The notes beneath the pieces were generated by a model that was not told the origin of the DNA, made no database searches, and saw only the letters and a program-made list of their open reading frames with translations. Source: an uncultured Roseburia sp. (GTDB lineage: Bacteria; Bacillota_A; Clostridia; Lachnospirales; Lachnospiraceae). From it: a stretch of 64,000 bases of DNA. The DNA lies in the NCBI GenBank assembly GCA_900557275.1, contig USRX01000001.1, forward strand, positions 124,001-188,000, read 5' to 3'. A program made the translations under genes and the position numbers. This document shows, piece after piece, positions 18,459 through 30,600 of this stretch. How positions within the stretch are numbered: position 1 is the stretch's first letter; each line of letters opens with the position of its first letter.

Positions 18459-21005
18459 ATGAAAAGAAAAAAAGTACTTGCAACTTTTATGGCAGCAGCG
18501 CTGTTGGCATCATTGGTTCCGATGACTGCATTTGCGGATACGGCACAGGGGGATGATGGAGCGCATTCTGTAATTACGTATGAGACATCTGATGAAAAGA
18601 TAACGGAAGCAGTTTCGCAGATGGTAGATGCCGCAACCTATCTGGATTATTCCAAAGGTATTGAAGCAGGCAAGTACACCTGGGTTAAGAGCGAAGACGG
18701 TTCTTATTATTTCCTGGCAGCAGCGGATGAGAATGGCCATGCCATTTCAAAACAGGTTACCGGTTTCCGAGGAGAGGTAAGTACAATTTATCAGGGACTT
18801 TACACGACAAGCAAGATAACGAACACAGATTATCAGACGATGTTGGTATATATTCCGACGTGGTATTTGAACATTGATGCAAAAGGTCAGGTAACAGGAA
18901 TTAATCACAATGCTAAGATTGGTAACTATACTGCTGATACTGCACCGATCATTTATGAGAATAACTGTGCAGGATGGAATTCCAGTCAGCCAAAAGGCTG
19001 TGATGCAACCTATATCAAAGAAGGCATGATCTATGTTTCAGCAGGCGCAAGGAGCCGTAATGCGGTAGATCAAAGTCGCCTGTATAATACAGGCAAAGCA
19101 CCGACTCCAATTGTGGATCTGAAAGCAGGCATTATTGCGATTCGTGCAAATGATGATATTTTACCGGGTAACAGAGACCATATCATCTCTGTAGGAACTT
19201 CAGGTGCAGGTCAGATGAGTTCACTGCTTGGCGCATCTGGAAATATGTCTGAATATTATTCTTATATGTACGAAGCAGGCGTCCTTGGTGTAACAAAGAA
19301 TGAGGACGGCACTTACAGTAGCAAATACAAAGATAATATTTATGCATCGCAGTGTTATTGCCCGATTGCGGATCTGGAGAATGCAGACATTGCTTATGCC
19401 TGGTGGTGGTTTGATTCTGTAGATAAAGGCGGCGACAAATATACCGAAATGGGTGCAAAGGAACCAGGCGAACTGACTGAATTCCAACGGGAACTGCAGA
19501 AACTGGAAGCATATGCATTTGTGGATTATATCAATAGCCTGAACCTGAAAGATGCAAACGGAAAAGCGTTGACGCTGGAATCTCCAAGAAAAGGTTCTTA
19601 CTATGATGCAGTTCTTCAGAACATGTCAGATGCTTTGAATGCCCTTGTGAAAGATGGAAGCATTGATCCGGAAAAAGCATATCCGAACAGCAGCAACTGG
19701 CTTAAGAAGAATTCTGATGGTACCTATTCTGTAACAGATATGTCCGGATTCCTGGTAGGCACAGGGCTTATCAGTCAGAGAAACAAAAATGTTCCTGGAT
19801 TTGATACTTTCTGGTCAACTGCAGAAAATAATGAATTTGGATACAGTTCACAGGTTGGTGGTGTACATTATTCTGCATCTGTAGCGAAAGTCCTGAAAGA
19901 CAATTATTATAAGCTTTGCAAACTGGATGGATTTGACAAGGTCGATGTAGACAAATATATTGATGAGGCATTAATGGGAAATGAGGCTGCTTATATTGAG
20001 AATCAGACAAATCTCATGAATGCAACAGAAATCCTGCTTGGAAACAATGGCCTTAAGAAAGTAGATCCGGCACAGCACTGGCGTACCAGAAACGGTACTG
20101 CAGACCAGCATACGTCCTTTACCATTGCATATGATCTTTGCCTTGCCGCAAATATGGCAGGTTATGATACCGATTATTCATTAGTATGGAATATGGGACA
20201 TGGTTCCAGAGAGGGCACTTCCACGGGAACGTTCGTGGATTGGGTCAATGAGATTGTAAAAGATGGTTTCTGCTATGAAAAAGATGCAGCCGGCAATGAA
20301 AGCTATGTATACTATCAGAATGGTATTCGTTCACATGCAACGGATATTGTAGAAGGTGTTGTAAATGGCGAAAAAGGCTGGTGGCGAATCGCAGACGGAA
20401 AGGTTGATTTCAGTTGCAACACGGTAGAAGAGAATGTTAACGGCTGGTGGAAAGTGAAAAATGGAAAAGTAGATTTTAGCTATACCGGAATTGCCGAAAA
20501 TACAAATGGCTGGTGGCGTATTGTAAATGGTAAGGTAGATTTTGGATGCAACAGTGTAGAACAGAATGAGAACGGCTGGTGGTATCTGCGAGGCGGAAAA
20601 GTAGACTTTGGTTATACTGGAATCGCACAGAACGAGAATGGCTGGTGGCGAATCGTCGGTGGAAAGGTAGACTTTAACTGTAACAGCGTAGAACAGAATG
20701 AAAACGGCTGGTGGTATCTGCGAGGCGGAAAAGTAGATTTTGGTTATACCGGTGTTGCCTATAATGCAAATGGCTGGTGGCGAATTGAAGGTGGAAAAGT
20801 AAACTTCGATTATACTGGTCTTGCAAATAATGAAAACGGTTGGTGGATGCTTCAGAACGGAAAAGTAAACTTTAATTATCGGGGCATCGTAAAGAACCAG
20901 AACGGAAGATGGTATGTAAACGGTGGACAGGTAAGATTTGATTACAATGGCCGTGTTAAGATTGGAGGGCATACCTATAATATCCGTGGAGGAAAGGTAA
21001 GATAG
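18459..21005 (+). CDS. Secreted tannase-like esterase with C-terminal wall-binding-like repeats
   Basis: About 848 residues. ATG 18459 is chosen over 18441 because GAAGGGGG precedes it and it opens a signal peptide (K-rich start, hydrophobic core, cleavage after TAFA). Residues about 30-620 resemble the alpha/beta-hydrolase fold of bacterial tannases: nucleophile elbow GTSGAG (Ser248), the [15 protein letters not shown] block, an acidic residue in GTADQHTSF and the histidine in NMGHGSREG. Tannases cleave galloyl and other phenolic esters; the substrate here is inferred. Residues about 640-848 are roughly ten copies of a 22-residue unit (NGWW..xxGKVDF..), which probably anchor it to the envelope. 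Two repeat pairs are nearly identical in DNA. A different exported esterase is possible. Confidence 0.7.
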   Translation: MKRKKVLATFMAAALLASLVPMTAFADTAQGDDGAHSVITYETSDEKITEAVSQMVDAATYLDYSKGIEAGKYTWVKSEDGSYYFLAAADENGHAISKQVTGFRGEVSTIYQGLYTTSKITNTDYQTMLVYIPTWYLNIDAKGQVTGINHNAKIGNYTADTAPIIYENNCAGWNSSQPKGCDATYIKEGMIYVSAGARSRNAVDQSRLYNTGKAPTPIVDLKAGIIAIRANDDILPGNRDHIISVGTSGAGQMSSLLGASGNMSEYYSYMYEAGVLGVTKNEDGTYSSKYKDNIYASQCYCPIADLENADIAYAWWWFDSVDKGGDKYTEMGAKEPGELTEFQRELQKLEAYAFVDYINSLNLKDANGKALTLESPRKGSYYDAVLQNMSDALNALVKDGSIDPEKAYPNSSNWLKKNSDGTYSVTDMSGFLVGTGLISQRNKNVPGFDTFWSTAENNEFGYSSQVGGVHYSASVAKVLKDNYYKLCKLDGFDKVDVDKYIDEALMGNEAAYIENQTNLMNATEILLGNNGLKKVDPAQHWRTRNGTADQHTSFTIAYDLCLAANMAGYDTDYSLVWNMGHGSREGTSTGTFVDWVNEIVKDGFCYEKDAAGNESYVYYQNGIRSHATDIVEGVVNGEKGWWRIADGKVDFSCNTVEENVNGWWKVKNGKVDFSYTGIAENTNGWWRIVNGKVDFGCNSVEQNENGWWYLRGGKVDFGYTGIAQNENGWWRIVGGKVDFNCNSVEQNENGWWYLRGGKVDFGYTGVAYNANGWWRIEGGKVNFDYTGLANNENGWWMLQNGKVNFNYRGIVKNQNGRWYVNGGQVRFDYNGRVKIGGHTYNIRGGKVR
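20376..21002 (+). repeat. Tandem coding repeats, about 66 bases each
   Basis: The 3' end of the tannase-like gene encodes about ten copies of an aromatic/glycine-rich 22-residue unit. Units alternate between a C-N-S/T-V-E type and a Y-T-G-I/V-A type, giving a 132-base higher-order period. The stretches at about 20555-20625 and 20687-20757 differ at only a few positions, which indicates recent duplication or gene conversion. Confidence 0.85.
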
Positions 21006-21453
21006 GTTCACGGAACATGTGAAAGGAACAGAGTCGTAAGAGAGGAAAATTTTGTAACAGGAATCATATCTGAGAAGGTTTAAAAAAGGCAGATACATTT
21101 ATTGGAAACTGAAAATTTTTCTAAAGCAGCTCAAAAAATAAAAGCAGCGTATTTTTGCAGTGTACGAAATAAGATAGGTTCTTTCTGTGGTGAACAGGTA
21201 AAAAAATGTCACCTGGAATGGAATATCGAAGATTAGGACAGGGCAGGATACGCTGTTTTTATATGCATGAATTACAAATCGGAATATATCAAAGAGAAAA
21301 ATTTTCAAAAAATACAGACAAAAACACCGATATGTATAGCGACAATACACGGAAAGCCCATAAATGCAGGGTTTCACAACGGTTATTCACTAACTGACAA
21401 GAACTTAAATGAAAAAAAGGTAAGTTTATTGTCTAAAATTTCACAAAAAATGG
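21006..21453. other. Non-coding gap before ppdK
   Basis: About 450 bases. Two short overlapping open frames (21206-21397, 21267-21464) have no good ribosome site or family features, and I do not count them as genes. There is no clear terminator after the tannase-like gene. Confidence 0.5.
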
Positions 21454-21481
21454 TTGAAAATTAAACTGAGTATGTTACAAT
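21454..21481 (+). promoter_or_regulatory. Promoter for ppdK
   Basis: TTGAAA (21454-21459), a 16-base spacer and TACAAT (21476-21481), about 60 bases before the ppdK start. Confidence 0.6.
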
Positions 21482-21542
21482 ATGGACAAGGGTTATTCAA
21501 AAAAGAAAAAACACTTTATACAATTATTAGGAGGAACTTATT

Positions 21543-24173
21543 ATGGCAAAGTGGGTTTACTTATTTAGCGAAGGCGATGCAACCATGAGAAATCTTCTTG
21601 GTGGTAAAGGAGCCAATCTGGCCGAGATGACCAATCTTGGACTTCCGGTACCGCAGGGATTTACGATTACAACAGAGGCTTGTACGCAGTATTACGAAGA
21701 CGGCCGTGAGATCAATCAGGAAATTCAGGATCAGATCAATGAGCACATTGGCAAGATGGAAGAGATTACCGGCAAGAAATTCGGCGATAAGGAAAATCCA
21801 TTACTCGTATCTGTTCGTTCTGGTGCAAGAGCTTCTATGCCGGGTATGATGGATACTATCCTGAACCTTGGTCTGAATGAGACCGTTGTAAACGTACTGG
21901 CAGAGAAATCAGGCAATCCTCGTTGGGCATGGGACTGCTACCGCAGATTTATCCAGATGTACTCAGACGTTGTTATGGAAGTCGGTAAAAAATACTTTGA
22001 ACAGCTCATCGATGAGATGAAAGAGAAAAAAGGCGTTGTATATGACGTTGATCTGACAGCAGAAGATCTCAAAGAGCTGGCTGGACAGTTCAAAGAAGAA
22101 TATAAAGCAAAAATCGGTGTAGATTTCCCGGATGATCCGAAGGAACAGTTAATGGGCGCTGTAAAAGCAGTATTCCGTTCATGGGATAATCCTCGTGCAA
22201 ATGTATACCGTCGTGATAATGATATCCCATACAGCTGGGGTACTGCAGTAAACGTACAGGCAATGGCATTCGGTAACATGGGAGATGACTGTGGTACAGG
22301 TGTTGCATTTACCCGTGATCCGGCTACCGGCGAGAAGAAACTGATGGGCGAGTTCCTGATCAATGCACAGGGCGAAGACGTTGTTGCCGGTGTTCGTACT
22401 CCGATGCCGATTGCAAAGATGGAGCAGGAGTTCCCGGAAGCATATGCAAAATTTGTAGAGGTATGCAAGATTCTGGAAGATCACTACAGAGATATGCAGG
22501 ATATGGAGTTTACCGTTGAGAACAGACAGCTTTACATGCTGCAGACACGTAACGGTAAGAGAACCGCTCAGGCTGCATTAAAGATCGCCTGCGACCTGGT
22601 AGATGAGGGCATGAGAACAGAGAAAGAGGCAGTTGCAATGATTGAGCCTCGTAACCTGGATGCACTTCTTCATCCGACATTCGATACAGCTGCTCTGAAA
22701 GCTGCTACACCGATTGCAAAAGCACTTGGCGCTGCTCCGGGAGCTGCTTGTGGTAAGATCGTATTTACCGCAGATGATGCTGTAGAATGGGCTGCAAGAG
22801 GCGAAAAAGTCGTTCTGGTTCGTCTGGAGACTTCTCCGGAAGACATTACAGGTATGAAAGCTTCTCAGGGTATCCTGACTGTTCGTGGTGGTATGACATC
22901 CCATGCAGCAGTAGTTGCCCGTGGTATGGGTGCCTGCTGTGTATCCGGATGCGGCGATATCATTATGGATGAGGAAAATAAGAAATTCACACTTGGCGGA
23001 AAAGAATATCATGAAGGAGATATCATTTCCTTTGATGGTTCCACCGGTAATATTTACGATGGCGCAATCCCAACTGTAGAAGCAACAATTGCAGGCGAGT
23101 TCGGAAGAATCATGGATTGGGCTGATAAATATAGAACGATGAAAGTTCGTACAAATGCAGATACACCGACAGATGCAAAGAAAGCCCGTGAGCTTGGCGC
23201 AGAAGGTATCGGACTTTGCCGTACAGAGCATATGTTCTTTGAAGGTAACAGAATCGATGCATTCCGTGAAATGATCTGTGCAGATACTGTAGAAGAGAGA
23301 GAGGAAGCTCTGGATAAGATTCTTCCGTATCAGCAGGGAGACTTTGAACAGCTGTATGAGGCAATGGAGGGAGATCCTGTAACCATTCGTTTCCTTGATC
23401 CGCCACTTCATGAGTTTGTACCTCAGGAAGAGGAAGATATCAAGAAACTTGCAGAGGCACAGGGCAAGACTGTAGAGCAGATCAAAGCGATTATCGAAGG
23501 TCTCAAAGAGTTTAACCCGATGATGGGTCATCGTGGATGCCGTCTTGCAGTAACTTATCCGGAAATTGCCAAGATGCAGACAAAAGCTGTTATCCGTGCA
23601 GCAATCAAAGTAGCAAATGCTCATCCGGACTGGAACCTCGTTCCGGAGATCATGATTCCTCTGATTGGCGATATCAAAGAGCTGAAATATGTTAAGAAAT
23701 TCGTTGTAGAGACCGCTGATGCTGAAATCGCAGCAGCAGGCTCTGACCTGAAATATGAAGTAGGTACTATGATTGAGATTCCACGTGCAGCATTAACTGC
23801 TGACGAGATTGCAACAGAGGCTGAGTTCTTCTGCTTCGGTACCAACGACCTGACCCAGATGACATTCGGCTTCTCACGTGATGATGCAGGAAAATTCCTG
23901 GATGCATACTATGATGCTAAGATCTTTGAAAATGATCCGTTTGCAAAACTGGATCAGAATGGCGTAGGCAAACTGATGGAGATGGCTCTGAAACTTGGCA
24001 AACCGGTTCGCCCATCACTTCATTGCGGTATCTGTGGAGAGCACGGCGGAGATCCTTCATCCGTAGAGTTCTGCAACCAGATCGGACTGGATTATGTATC
24101 CTGCTCACCGTTCCGTGTACCGATTGCTCGTCTGGCAGCAGCACAGGCAGCTATCAAACAGGCAGCTGAATAA
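21543..24173 (+). CDS. ppdK: Pyruvate, phosphate dikinase
   Basis: Interconverts pyruvate + ATP + Pi with PEP + AMP + PPi. In anaerobes it serves pyrophosphate-linked glycolysis or gluconeogenesis. 876 residues, standard length: N-terminal nucleotide-binding domain (GGKGANLAEMTNLGLPVPQGFTI, split here as family marks), the phosphohistidine swivel domain with GGMTSHAAVVARGMG, and the PEP/pyruvate barrel ending LHCGICGEHGGDP. AGGAGG lies before the start. Monocistronic, with its own promoter and a strong terminator. Confidence 0.97.
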   Translation: MAKWVYLFSEGDATMRNLLGGKGANLAEMTNLGLPVPQGFTITTEACTQYYEDGREINQEIQDQINEHIGKMEEITGKKFGDKENPLLVSVRSGARASMPGMMDTILNLGLNETVVNVLAEKSGNPRWAWDCYRRFIQMYSDVVMEVGKKYFEQLIDEMKEKKGVVYDVDLTAEDLKELAGQFKEEYKAKIGVDFPDDPKEQLMGAVKAVFRSWDNPRANVYRRDNDIPYSWGTAVNVQAMAFGNMGDDCGTGVAFTRDPATGEKKLMGEFLINAQGEDVVAGVRTPMPIAKMEQEFPEAYAKFVEVCKILEDHYRDMQDMEFTVENRQLYMLQTRNGKRTAQAALKIACDLVDEGMRTEKEAVAMIEPRNLDALLHPTFDTAALKAATPIAKALGAAPGAACGKIVFTADDAVEWAARGEKVVLVRLETSPEDITGMKASQGILTVRGGMTSHAAVVARGMGACCVSGCGDIIMDEENKKFTLGGKEYHEGDIISFDGSTGNIYDGAIPTVEATIAGEFGRIMDWADKYRTMKVRTNADTPTDAKKARELGAEGIGLCRTEHMFFEGNRIDAFREMICADTVEEREEALDKILPYQQGDFEQLYEAMEGDPVTIRFLDPPLHEFVPQEEEDIKKLAEAQGKTVEQIKAIIEGLKEFNPMMGHRGCRLAVTYPEIAKMQTKAVIRAAIKVANAHPDWNLVPEIMIPLIGDIKELKYVKKFVVETADAEIAAAGSDLKYEVGTMIEIPRAALTADEIATEAEFFCFGTNDLTQMTFGFSRDDAGKFLDAYYDAKIFENDPFAKLDQNGVGKLMEMALKLGKPVRPSLHCGICGEHGGDPSSVEFCNQIGLDYVSCSPFRVPIARLAAAQAAIKQAAE

Positions 24174-24285
24174 GACAGGTTTTATCATAGGACAAAGGCT
24201 TTTATCCAGTTTTAGGGCAAAAGTTTCAGCCAGTGAAAAATCTAAATTCACGTAAAAAAGCGTGAAAGTGTCCAAGCATAAGAAT

Positions 24286-24329
24286 AACCTTGGAGAACTG
24301 TAGAAATACGGTTCTTCAAGGTTTTTTTG
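24286..24329 (+). terminator. Strong terminator after ppdK
   Basis: AACCTTGGAGAACTGTA (24286-24302) pairs with TACGGTTCTTCAAGGTT across a GAAA loop, then seven T. Confidence 0.85.
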
Positions 24330-24420
24330 TTTCTATGGCAGCAGTTTCACAGGATTTACTGATATTTGGAAAGTAGATCCCATCTAGCAGCTGACGGTTT
24401 TATGCGTTGATTTTTAAGAA

Positions 24421-24463
24421 TGGCGGAACTCCGCCACCTCATTTTGACAGAATGGCGGAGTTC
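24421..24463. repeat. Overlapping inverted repeats upstream of the surface protein gene
   Basis: TGGCGGAACTCCGCCA (24421-24436) is a near-perfect palindrome. Its right half GAACTCCGCCA (24426-24436) is also a perfect inverted match to TGGCGGAGTTC (24453-24463). The two foldings exclude each other. Further on, two diverged direct repeats share CAAA..CTTGTC..GCA (about 24514-24530 and 24543-24560). The rest of the 24330-24644 gap holds no gene. Confidence 0.6.
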
Positions 24464-24644
24464 ACTTATATATTTTTTTTCATATTTTATTCATAATAGA
24501 ATCAGCATTTGTGCAAACCTGCTTGTCGCAATGACGTGTTTACACAAATACTTGTCCGCAGATGAAATATAACGCTTGACGGTTTTGCGGGTACGATAAA
24601 CGGCAAGTTAAAAGTAATTATGACTGCAGAAAGGTGGATTAGAG

Positions 24645-27600
24645 ATGAAACTAAAAAAGCAAAGGCTTATGGCCATACTTTTATCCGTATTCCTGTTGAT
24701 TGGAGTCCTGCCATTTAATGCATTTGCATATGATGAAACGGGGACTTTCGATGCTGCAGGTGGCACGGTTACATACGAGGTGCTGAAGGATAATACGATT
24801 GCCATTACAGGCTGCGAAGATACGGTCACGGAAATTGTGATTCCGGATAAAATTAAAGGAAAACCTGTTACGGTCATTTCCAGAGAAGCTTTCTGGCATA
24901 ATGAAACGCTGGTTTCCGTGAAGTTTCCGGCAAATCTTACAACGATTGAACTTTATGCATTTTCCGGTTGTACGGCGTTGGAGAGGGCTGACTTTTCCGC
25001 TTGTACGAAAGGGATTTCCCTGGGAGACAGTGCATTTTCCGGAGCAATTCTGTTAAAAGAAGTTGCGTTTCCGGCGGGAGTGACAGATATGCAGGAACTG
25101 GCATTTTCAGGATGTCATAGTCTTTCCAAAGTAGATATTTCAAAAAGTACGGCGTTGACGGTTATCCCCAATTATGCTTTTGATCGTACTGCATTGACGG
25201 AATTTACCGTACCGGACTGCGTGACGCAAATTGGCAACGGTGCGTTTCAATGGTGTGAGAAACTGACCAATCTGTCTCTCGGGCAGGGTTTGCAAAGTAT
25301 CGGCGAAGAGGCGTTTGCATACTGTCCGATGTCGTCACTTGTATTGCCGGACAGTGTTACAGATATTGGTTTTAAGTCCTTTGATAATTGTACATCACTG
25401 ACGGATATTACATGGCCGTCAAATAAGAATTTCACAACGGTAGCAGGATTTACGAATTGTACGGCGCTTCCGGTGTCGGAACTGAACGAAGTTTTGACGC
25501 TTTCCAGTGTGTCAGCAATTGGCGATTATGCATTTACAAACTGTAATTTTGATCAGGTCACGATTCCGGCGAATATCAGAAGTATTGGAGAAGCGGCATT
25601 TTCCGGAAATCTGAATATGGTTTCTCTTACGATTCTGCCAGGCGTGGAGCAGATCAGGCGGTTGGCATTTGGAAATTGTACAGGTCTTGCCAGAAGAACC
25701 GTTGTGATTCCTGAAACGGTGGCGGAGCTTCGAAGCGGTGCGTTTGCGGGCTGTAAGGAGCAAAATCCAGATACGACATTTGACGGAATTACGGTGGAAG
25801 TAAGAAATCGGGATTTTAGATTAACGCCATGGAATAACGACAGCAGAGAGACTGTAGATATGAATGGTCATACTTATGAGAATCCGTTTCCTGATTTTAC
25901 GATTATCAGGACATATGAGACGGACTCTGATGGAAATCCTTCTATGCTGAAACAGTTTTATGAGACACAGAAAGAGGCACAGTATAACGCTCAAAATTTA
26001 TATGGTTTTGAACCACTTACAAGTATCGCTTCTTCCTATACTGTATCAGGAATTGTTCCCGATGGGGCAAAAGTGGAATTATACCAAAATGAGCAAGAAA
26101 TTTCTGTTCCCCTTACGGATAATCATTTTAAAGTGAAGGCAGACGCCGGAGCAAAGGTAACCGCAGATATTTCGCTGGATGGATATTACAGTAAGCATTT
26201 TATTAAAACGGAGTTAAATGCAGACTGGGAGTTGGGAGAGATTGCTTTTGCAGAGACGGACAGACTTCCGGTAAACAGAGTTTTGCGTGTGGATTTCGGG
26301 GATGCGGATATCAGAAGTTTCCGTAATCTTAAGCTTAATTTAAAAGCCGAGAATCGTACATTGGAAGAAGGAGTCGATTATAGCCTTCAGTATCCGAATA
26401 TCGTGCTTGCCGATACAGTAACAGAGGATAGATTCACACTGACTGTTTTGGCAGACCAGGCTGGTTATACTGGAGGTACTGCGGAGACAAGCCGAAAAGA
26501 GGGCATATTTTCCCTTACCATGCCAAAATGGGGAAACCTTGAGATTACAACAATCAGTGAGTTTGCCGGAGATAATCATGTGTTGGTATTTGACGCATCA
26601 GGCAGTCTTGTGGGAAAGAAACGGATGGCGAAAACCGGATTTTATCAGACCGGAAGTCTGAAAGCCGGAATGTATACGATCGTTGCTTACAATGTGAACG
26701 ACAGTTTTGCAGAAGTAGCTTCTTTAGATGCTCTTGAAAAAATGGGACTTTGTGAGGGAAAAGATTATGCAAAGATAACAGCAGAAGTCAGGGATGGAAC
26801 CCAAAATGAATGTAAGATTACGGTCCCATTGCTAAAGACAGATGTGGATGGTATCTTAGATAAATCAAAGTGTTCTGTCGTTGCGGATCAAAATGAAGTA
26901 GTTGCGGGACAGAATCATGCAGTGCGCGTGTACTATGGATTTGCAGACGGAGAGGAGGGCAGCTTATCTGTTTCTCTGCCGGAGAATTGTACGTTGAAAT
27001 TTATTTGTACATTAACGGCTCAGCTAACTGCTGAAGATTACAAGCAGAATGGAAATGTTGTAACAATCCAAAACGCCGGGCAGAAAGGCATGTATTATAT
27101 TATGCTTTCAGATTCCGAGGCAGGGATATACAATATATCCGCAGCGGCAACTGTTGGAAATACGACTGCACCGGTAGGCAGCATTTCCTATAGAGTAGGA
27201 AAATTATCTATTCGTCCGGCGGCGCTTATTTCGGATAAGCGAACAGATAATTTGGTAACAATAAATGCAGCACCGGAAACAGAGGTTTCCCTATATTTTG
27301 GAGACCGGATTGCGAAAGAGGGAAAAACAAACAAACTCGGAAATATAACTTTTACCTATGACTTTCCGGAGTCTGCCACAACAGGACAGGCATTTAGGCT
27401 GACTGCAAGATCAGGAGGCGTGGAAGCATCTGCGGAGGTATTTTACGAAATGACGACTTCCGGGCTGGAGACATGGAATTTTTATCAGACAAACCGACTT
27501 GGAAATCCCTATAACGGCGCTTATCTCTACCGCGCAGAGAATGGATTTAAGCCACCTTCTTTTTATTACTATCTGTTCAATGAAAAAGCAGATAACGACT

Positions 27601-30600
27601 GGACCATCGGGGCAACGTTTGTAGGAAAAACAGAGCCACAAAATGTCATAACTTACGTAAAGACATTAGATGGCAGCATAAAGCTTGTGCCGATGACTTT
27701 GTTAAGTAAGAAAGAATTGCCGGACAGCAGAGGGTATCATTATACTTTTGCCGGAGAAATGACACTTCCATATAATGAGGATGGGGTGTTTTCTGAAGCG
27801 CAGATACCGGAAGAATTTGCCATCGACTGGGAAAATCAGGGTGAAATATATTCTTATGATACGCAAGCAGTCGCAAGAATCGAAGAAAATGTAGCGGAAA
27901 ATGTAAAAGAGCGAGAAGATGCGGTGAAAGCTTCAACAGATAAACTGCATGCATCGGACGAATTAAACCAGTGGATGGAGAAGGCTGATAATGCTTCTGA
28001 GTATATTTTTGGCGCAAAATACAGAGTATCCGGAAGCAACTGGTTTAAAAATCTTCCTGAGGATGTACAGAATGCGGCATATAATCTGGAAAAAGCAATT
28101 GATAATGTGACCGTGGCTTATTCCAAAGCAAATGGATTAGAAAAGAATCTGACTGAATATGCTTCATGGGAAGAGGTTTATGAGGAGCTTGGCTTTGTAT
28201 TCGGAAAGAATACTCGTAGTGCAGAAGAACTGCTGGCAGATGGATATATGGTCTGTGAAAAAGAAGACGGTAAATTTACTGCTTATAAAGACTATACAGA
28301 GCTGAATGAAGGACTGTCACGTAAGAAGGCTAAAAAAGCGACAGCAAGAGATGCAGCTGTAGGTGGAGTGACCGGAGGCTTTACATTTGTGGATGACAAT
28401 GGCAATCAGGTCGATTTTGTCGGAAATGCGCAAGGTAATACACAACAAGCAATTAACAATTATAATTTTGGACAACTGACAGACGCATATGATGATTTTG
28501 CAGATGCAATCATCAGACATCCGGACTGTGGAGCGCTGGAAGCCGGAGTGCTTGGCGGAGTCGGTGCCGGAATGCATGTGGCTGGAGATCTGGCAACGAT
28601 TGACAATATTCGTCAGGATGCTGAAGCGATGGTGGATTTTACTGAGAAAACTGCGGAGATGGAGGGGTATATCGATGAACTGAAGCTGTACGAAAACCGA
28701 TATGCAGATCAGCCGCTTTGTTCTAATTCCATTATGCGCGAACGGTTTATTGCTATGGATATTCGGCTTCTGCTGGACAATGAGGCATTTCGTTCTGAGG
28801 CAAATGCAATTGCTGGCTCGGTTCTTTATACAGCCGGATATATAGATAAGACCGGATTTTCTGACAGTGTCGGCGTTGTATGGGATGCAGCGACAAGTAC
28901 GGTAGGCGAAAGACGTGCGGCTCAGATTCAGAAATTACTGGAAAAATTGGATCGTCAGACGAGAATTCGAAAACAACAGTGCAATGATACGGATATGGAA
29001 GATCTGATGCGGAAGACGCATAAAAGCACTCGGGTAAGACCTATCATGGATCCGTCCGGTATTGTTTATGAGGCAGTAAAGTCCAATACTCTTTCTGGTG
29101 TGACGGCAACCGTTTATTATGCGAATAACCCTGATGGATCCAATGCGGTCATATGGGATGCAGAAAATTACGAGCAGACTAATCCCCAGATTACGGATGA
29201 TAACGGTAGTTTTGCATGGGATGTTCCGGTGGGGTGGTGGCAGGTTCGCTTTGAAAAGGATGGGTATGAGCCGGCACAGACTGAATGGATGCAGGTTCCG
29301 CCTCCAAGGATGGGATTAAAAGTTCCAATGAAATCAACGGAAAATCCAGTAGTTTTATCAGCAGGAGCGTATTCTGATTATATTGAAGTAATCTTTAGCC
29401 AGTATATGGATACTGAAAAGGAAATTACACTTCCGGAAGGCATGACCGGTACGTGGCAGTCCATTGATAGTGGATATTCAAAGGTGTTGCATATTACAAA
29501 GACAGGCGGCTTTCAAAAAGGAAGTATGGTGTCCTTTACTCTTGACGGTGCACAGAATTATGCCGGAAAAGCGCTTCCTTTTTATAATAGCGGAGAATTG
29601 ACTGTATCGGCCCGTCCGGCAGAAATTGTTTTAAATTATGAAAGCGTTATTTTGGCAAAAGCAGGTACGGAGAAAGCTATTTCAGTGCGGATAAAGGATT
29701 CGGAAGGAAATTATATGGAAGGCGTTAATGTCGAGGCTGAGTTTGGAAACACACTAACTGCTGCGATGCTTTCTGGTTCAGGTGTCACGGATGCGGATGG
29801 AAAGGTTGTTTTTGCGACAAACGCTTTATTGCCGGGATATACAGATATTACGTTTCGTGTAGTGGGTACAAGTCTTGAAAAGACGATTGGGTTCCGTGTG
29901 TCCTTGGAGGAAATCCGTCCGAAACGTCCGGTGGCAAAGATAGGAGAAACACAATTTGACGAAAATTCTCCGAAGGAAAATTATATTACGGTAAAAAACG
30001 GAGAGCAACTTGTTATTTCAGCTGAGGATGGTGTAACTATCTATTACACGACGGATGACACCTGTCCTTGTCAGAACAGTGCGAGTCGAAAAATTTATAC
30101 CAGTCCGATAACCATTACGAAAAATACAAAATTCCGTATAGCAGCGTATAAGGATGGTATGGATTACAGCGAACGACTGAATATTACGGTATCGGTGGAC
30201 AATACGCACCGGCATAGCTATGGCAGTGTGTGGAAAACAGACGAAAACTGTCATTGGCATGAATGCAGTTGCGGTGCTGTCAGCGATAGAGCTGAACATG
30301 ACTGGAAGGTAGAAAATGTCAAGGAAGCCACAGCTACTGAGTCAGGATATTCAGGCGATAAGATATGCAAGGTTTGCGGTTATGAGGTAAAAGGAGAAAA
30401 AATCCCGGCTGCAGGAGCAGCAAAACCTGCAGAGCCAACAAATCCTGAAGGAAATGTATCCACAGAGCCAGGTAATCCTGACAGCAGCACATCAATAAAG
30501 TCTGATAATTCAGGTAGCACTATATCGACAGAAACATCAAAAAAAGATAAAAACAACAGTATAAGCGGCAATAGTCCGCAGACTGGTAATACGAGCCATA

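Noticed and set aside
20376..21002. CRISPR-like direct repeats
   Set aside because: The repeats are in frame, encode a conserved peptide unit, and have no spacers or cas genes nearby.
20331..21098. 255-residue minus-strand repetitive open frame
   Set aside because: Its periodicity only mirrors the repeats of the tannase-like gene on the other strand.
21206..21464. Two short plus-strand open frames before ppdK
   Set aside because: They overlap each other, lack good ribosome sites, and show no conserved features.
22578..23624. 348-residue minus-strand open frame across ppdK
   Set aside because: Shadow of ppdK; no start signal and no domain.
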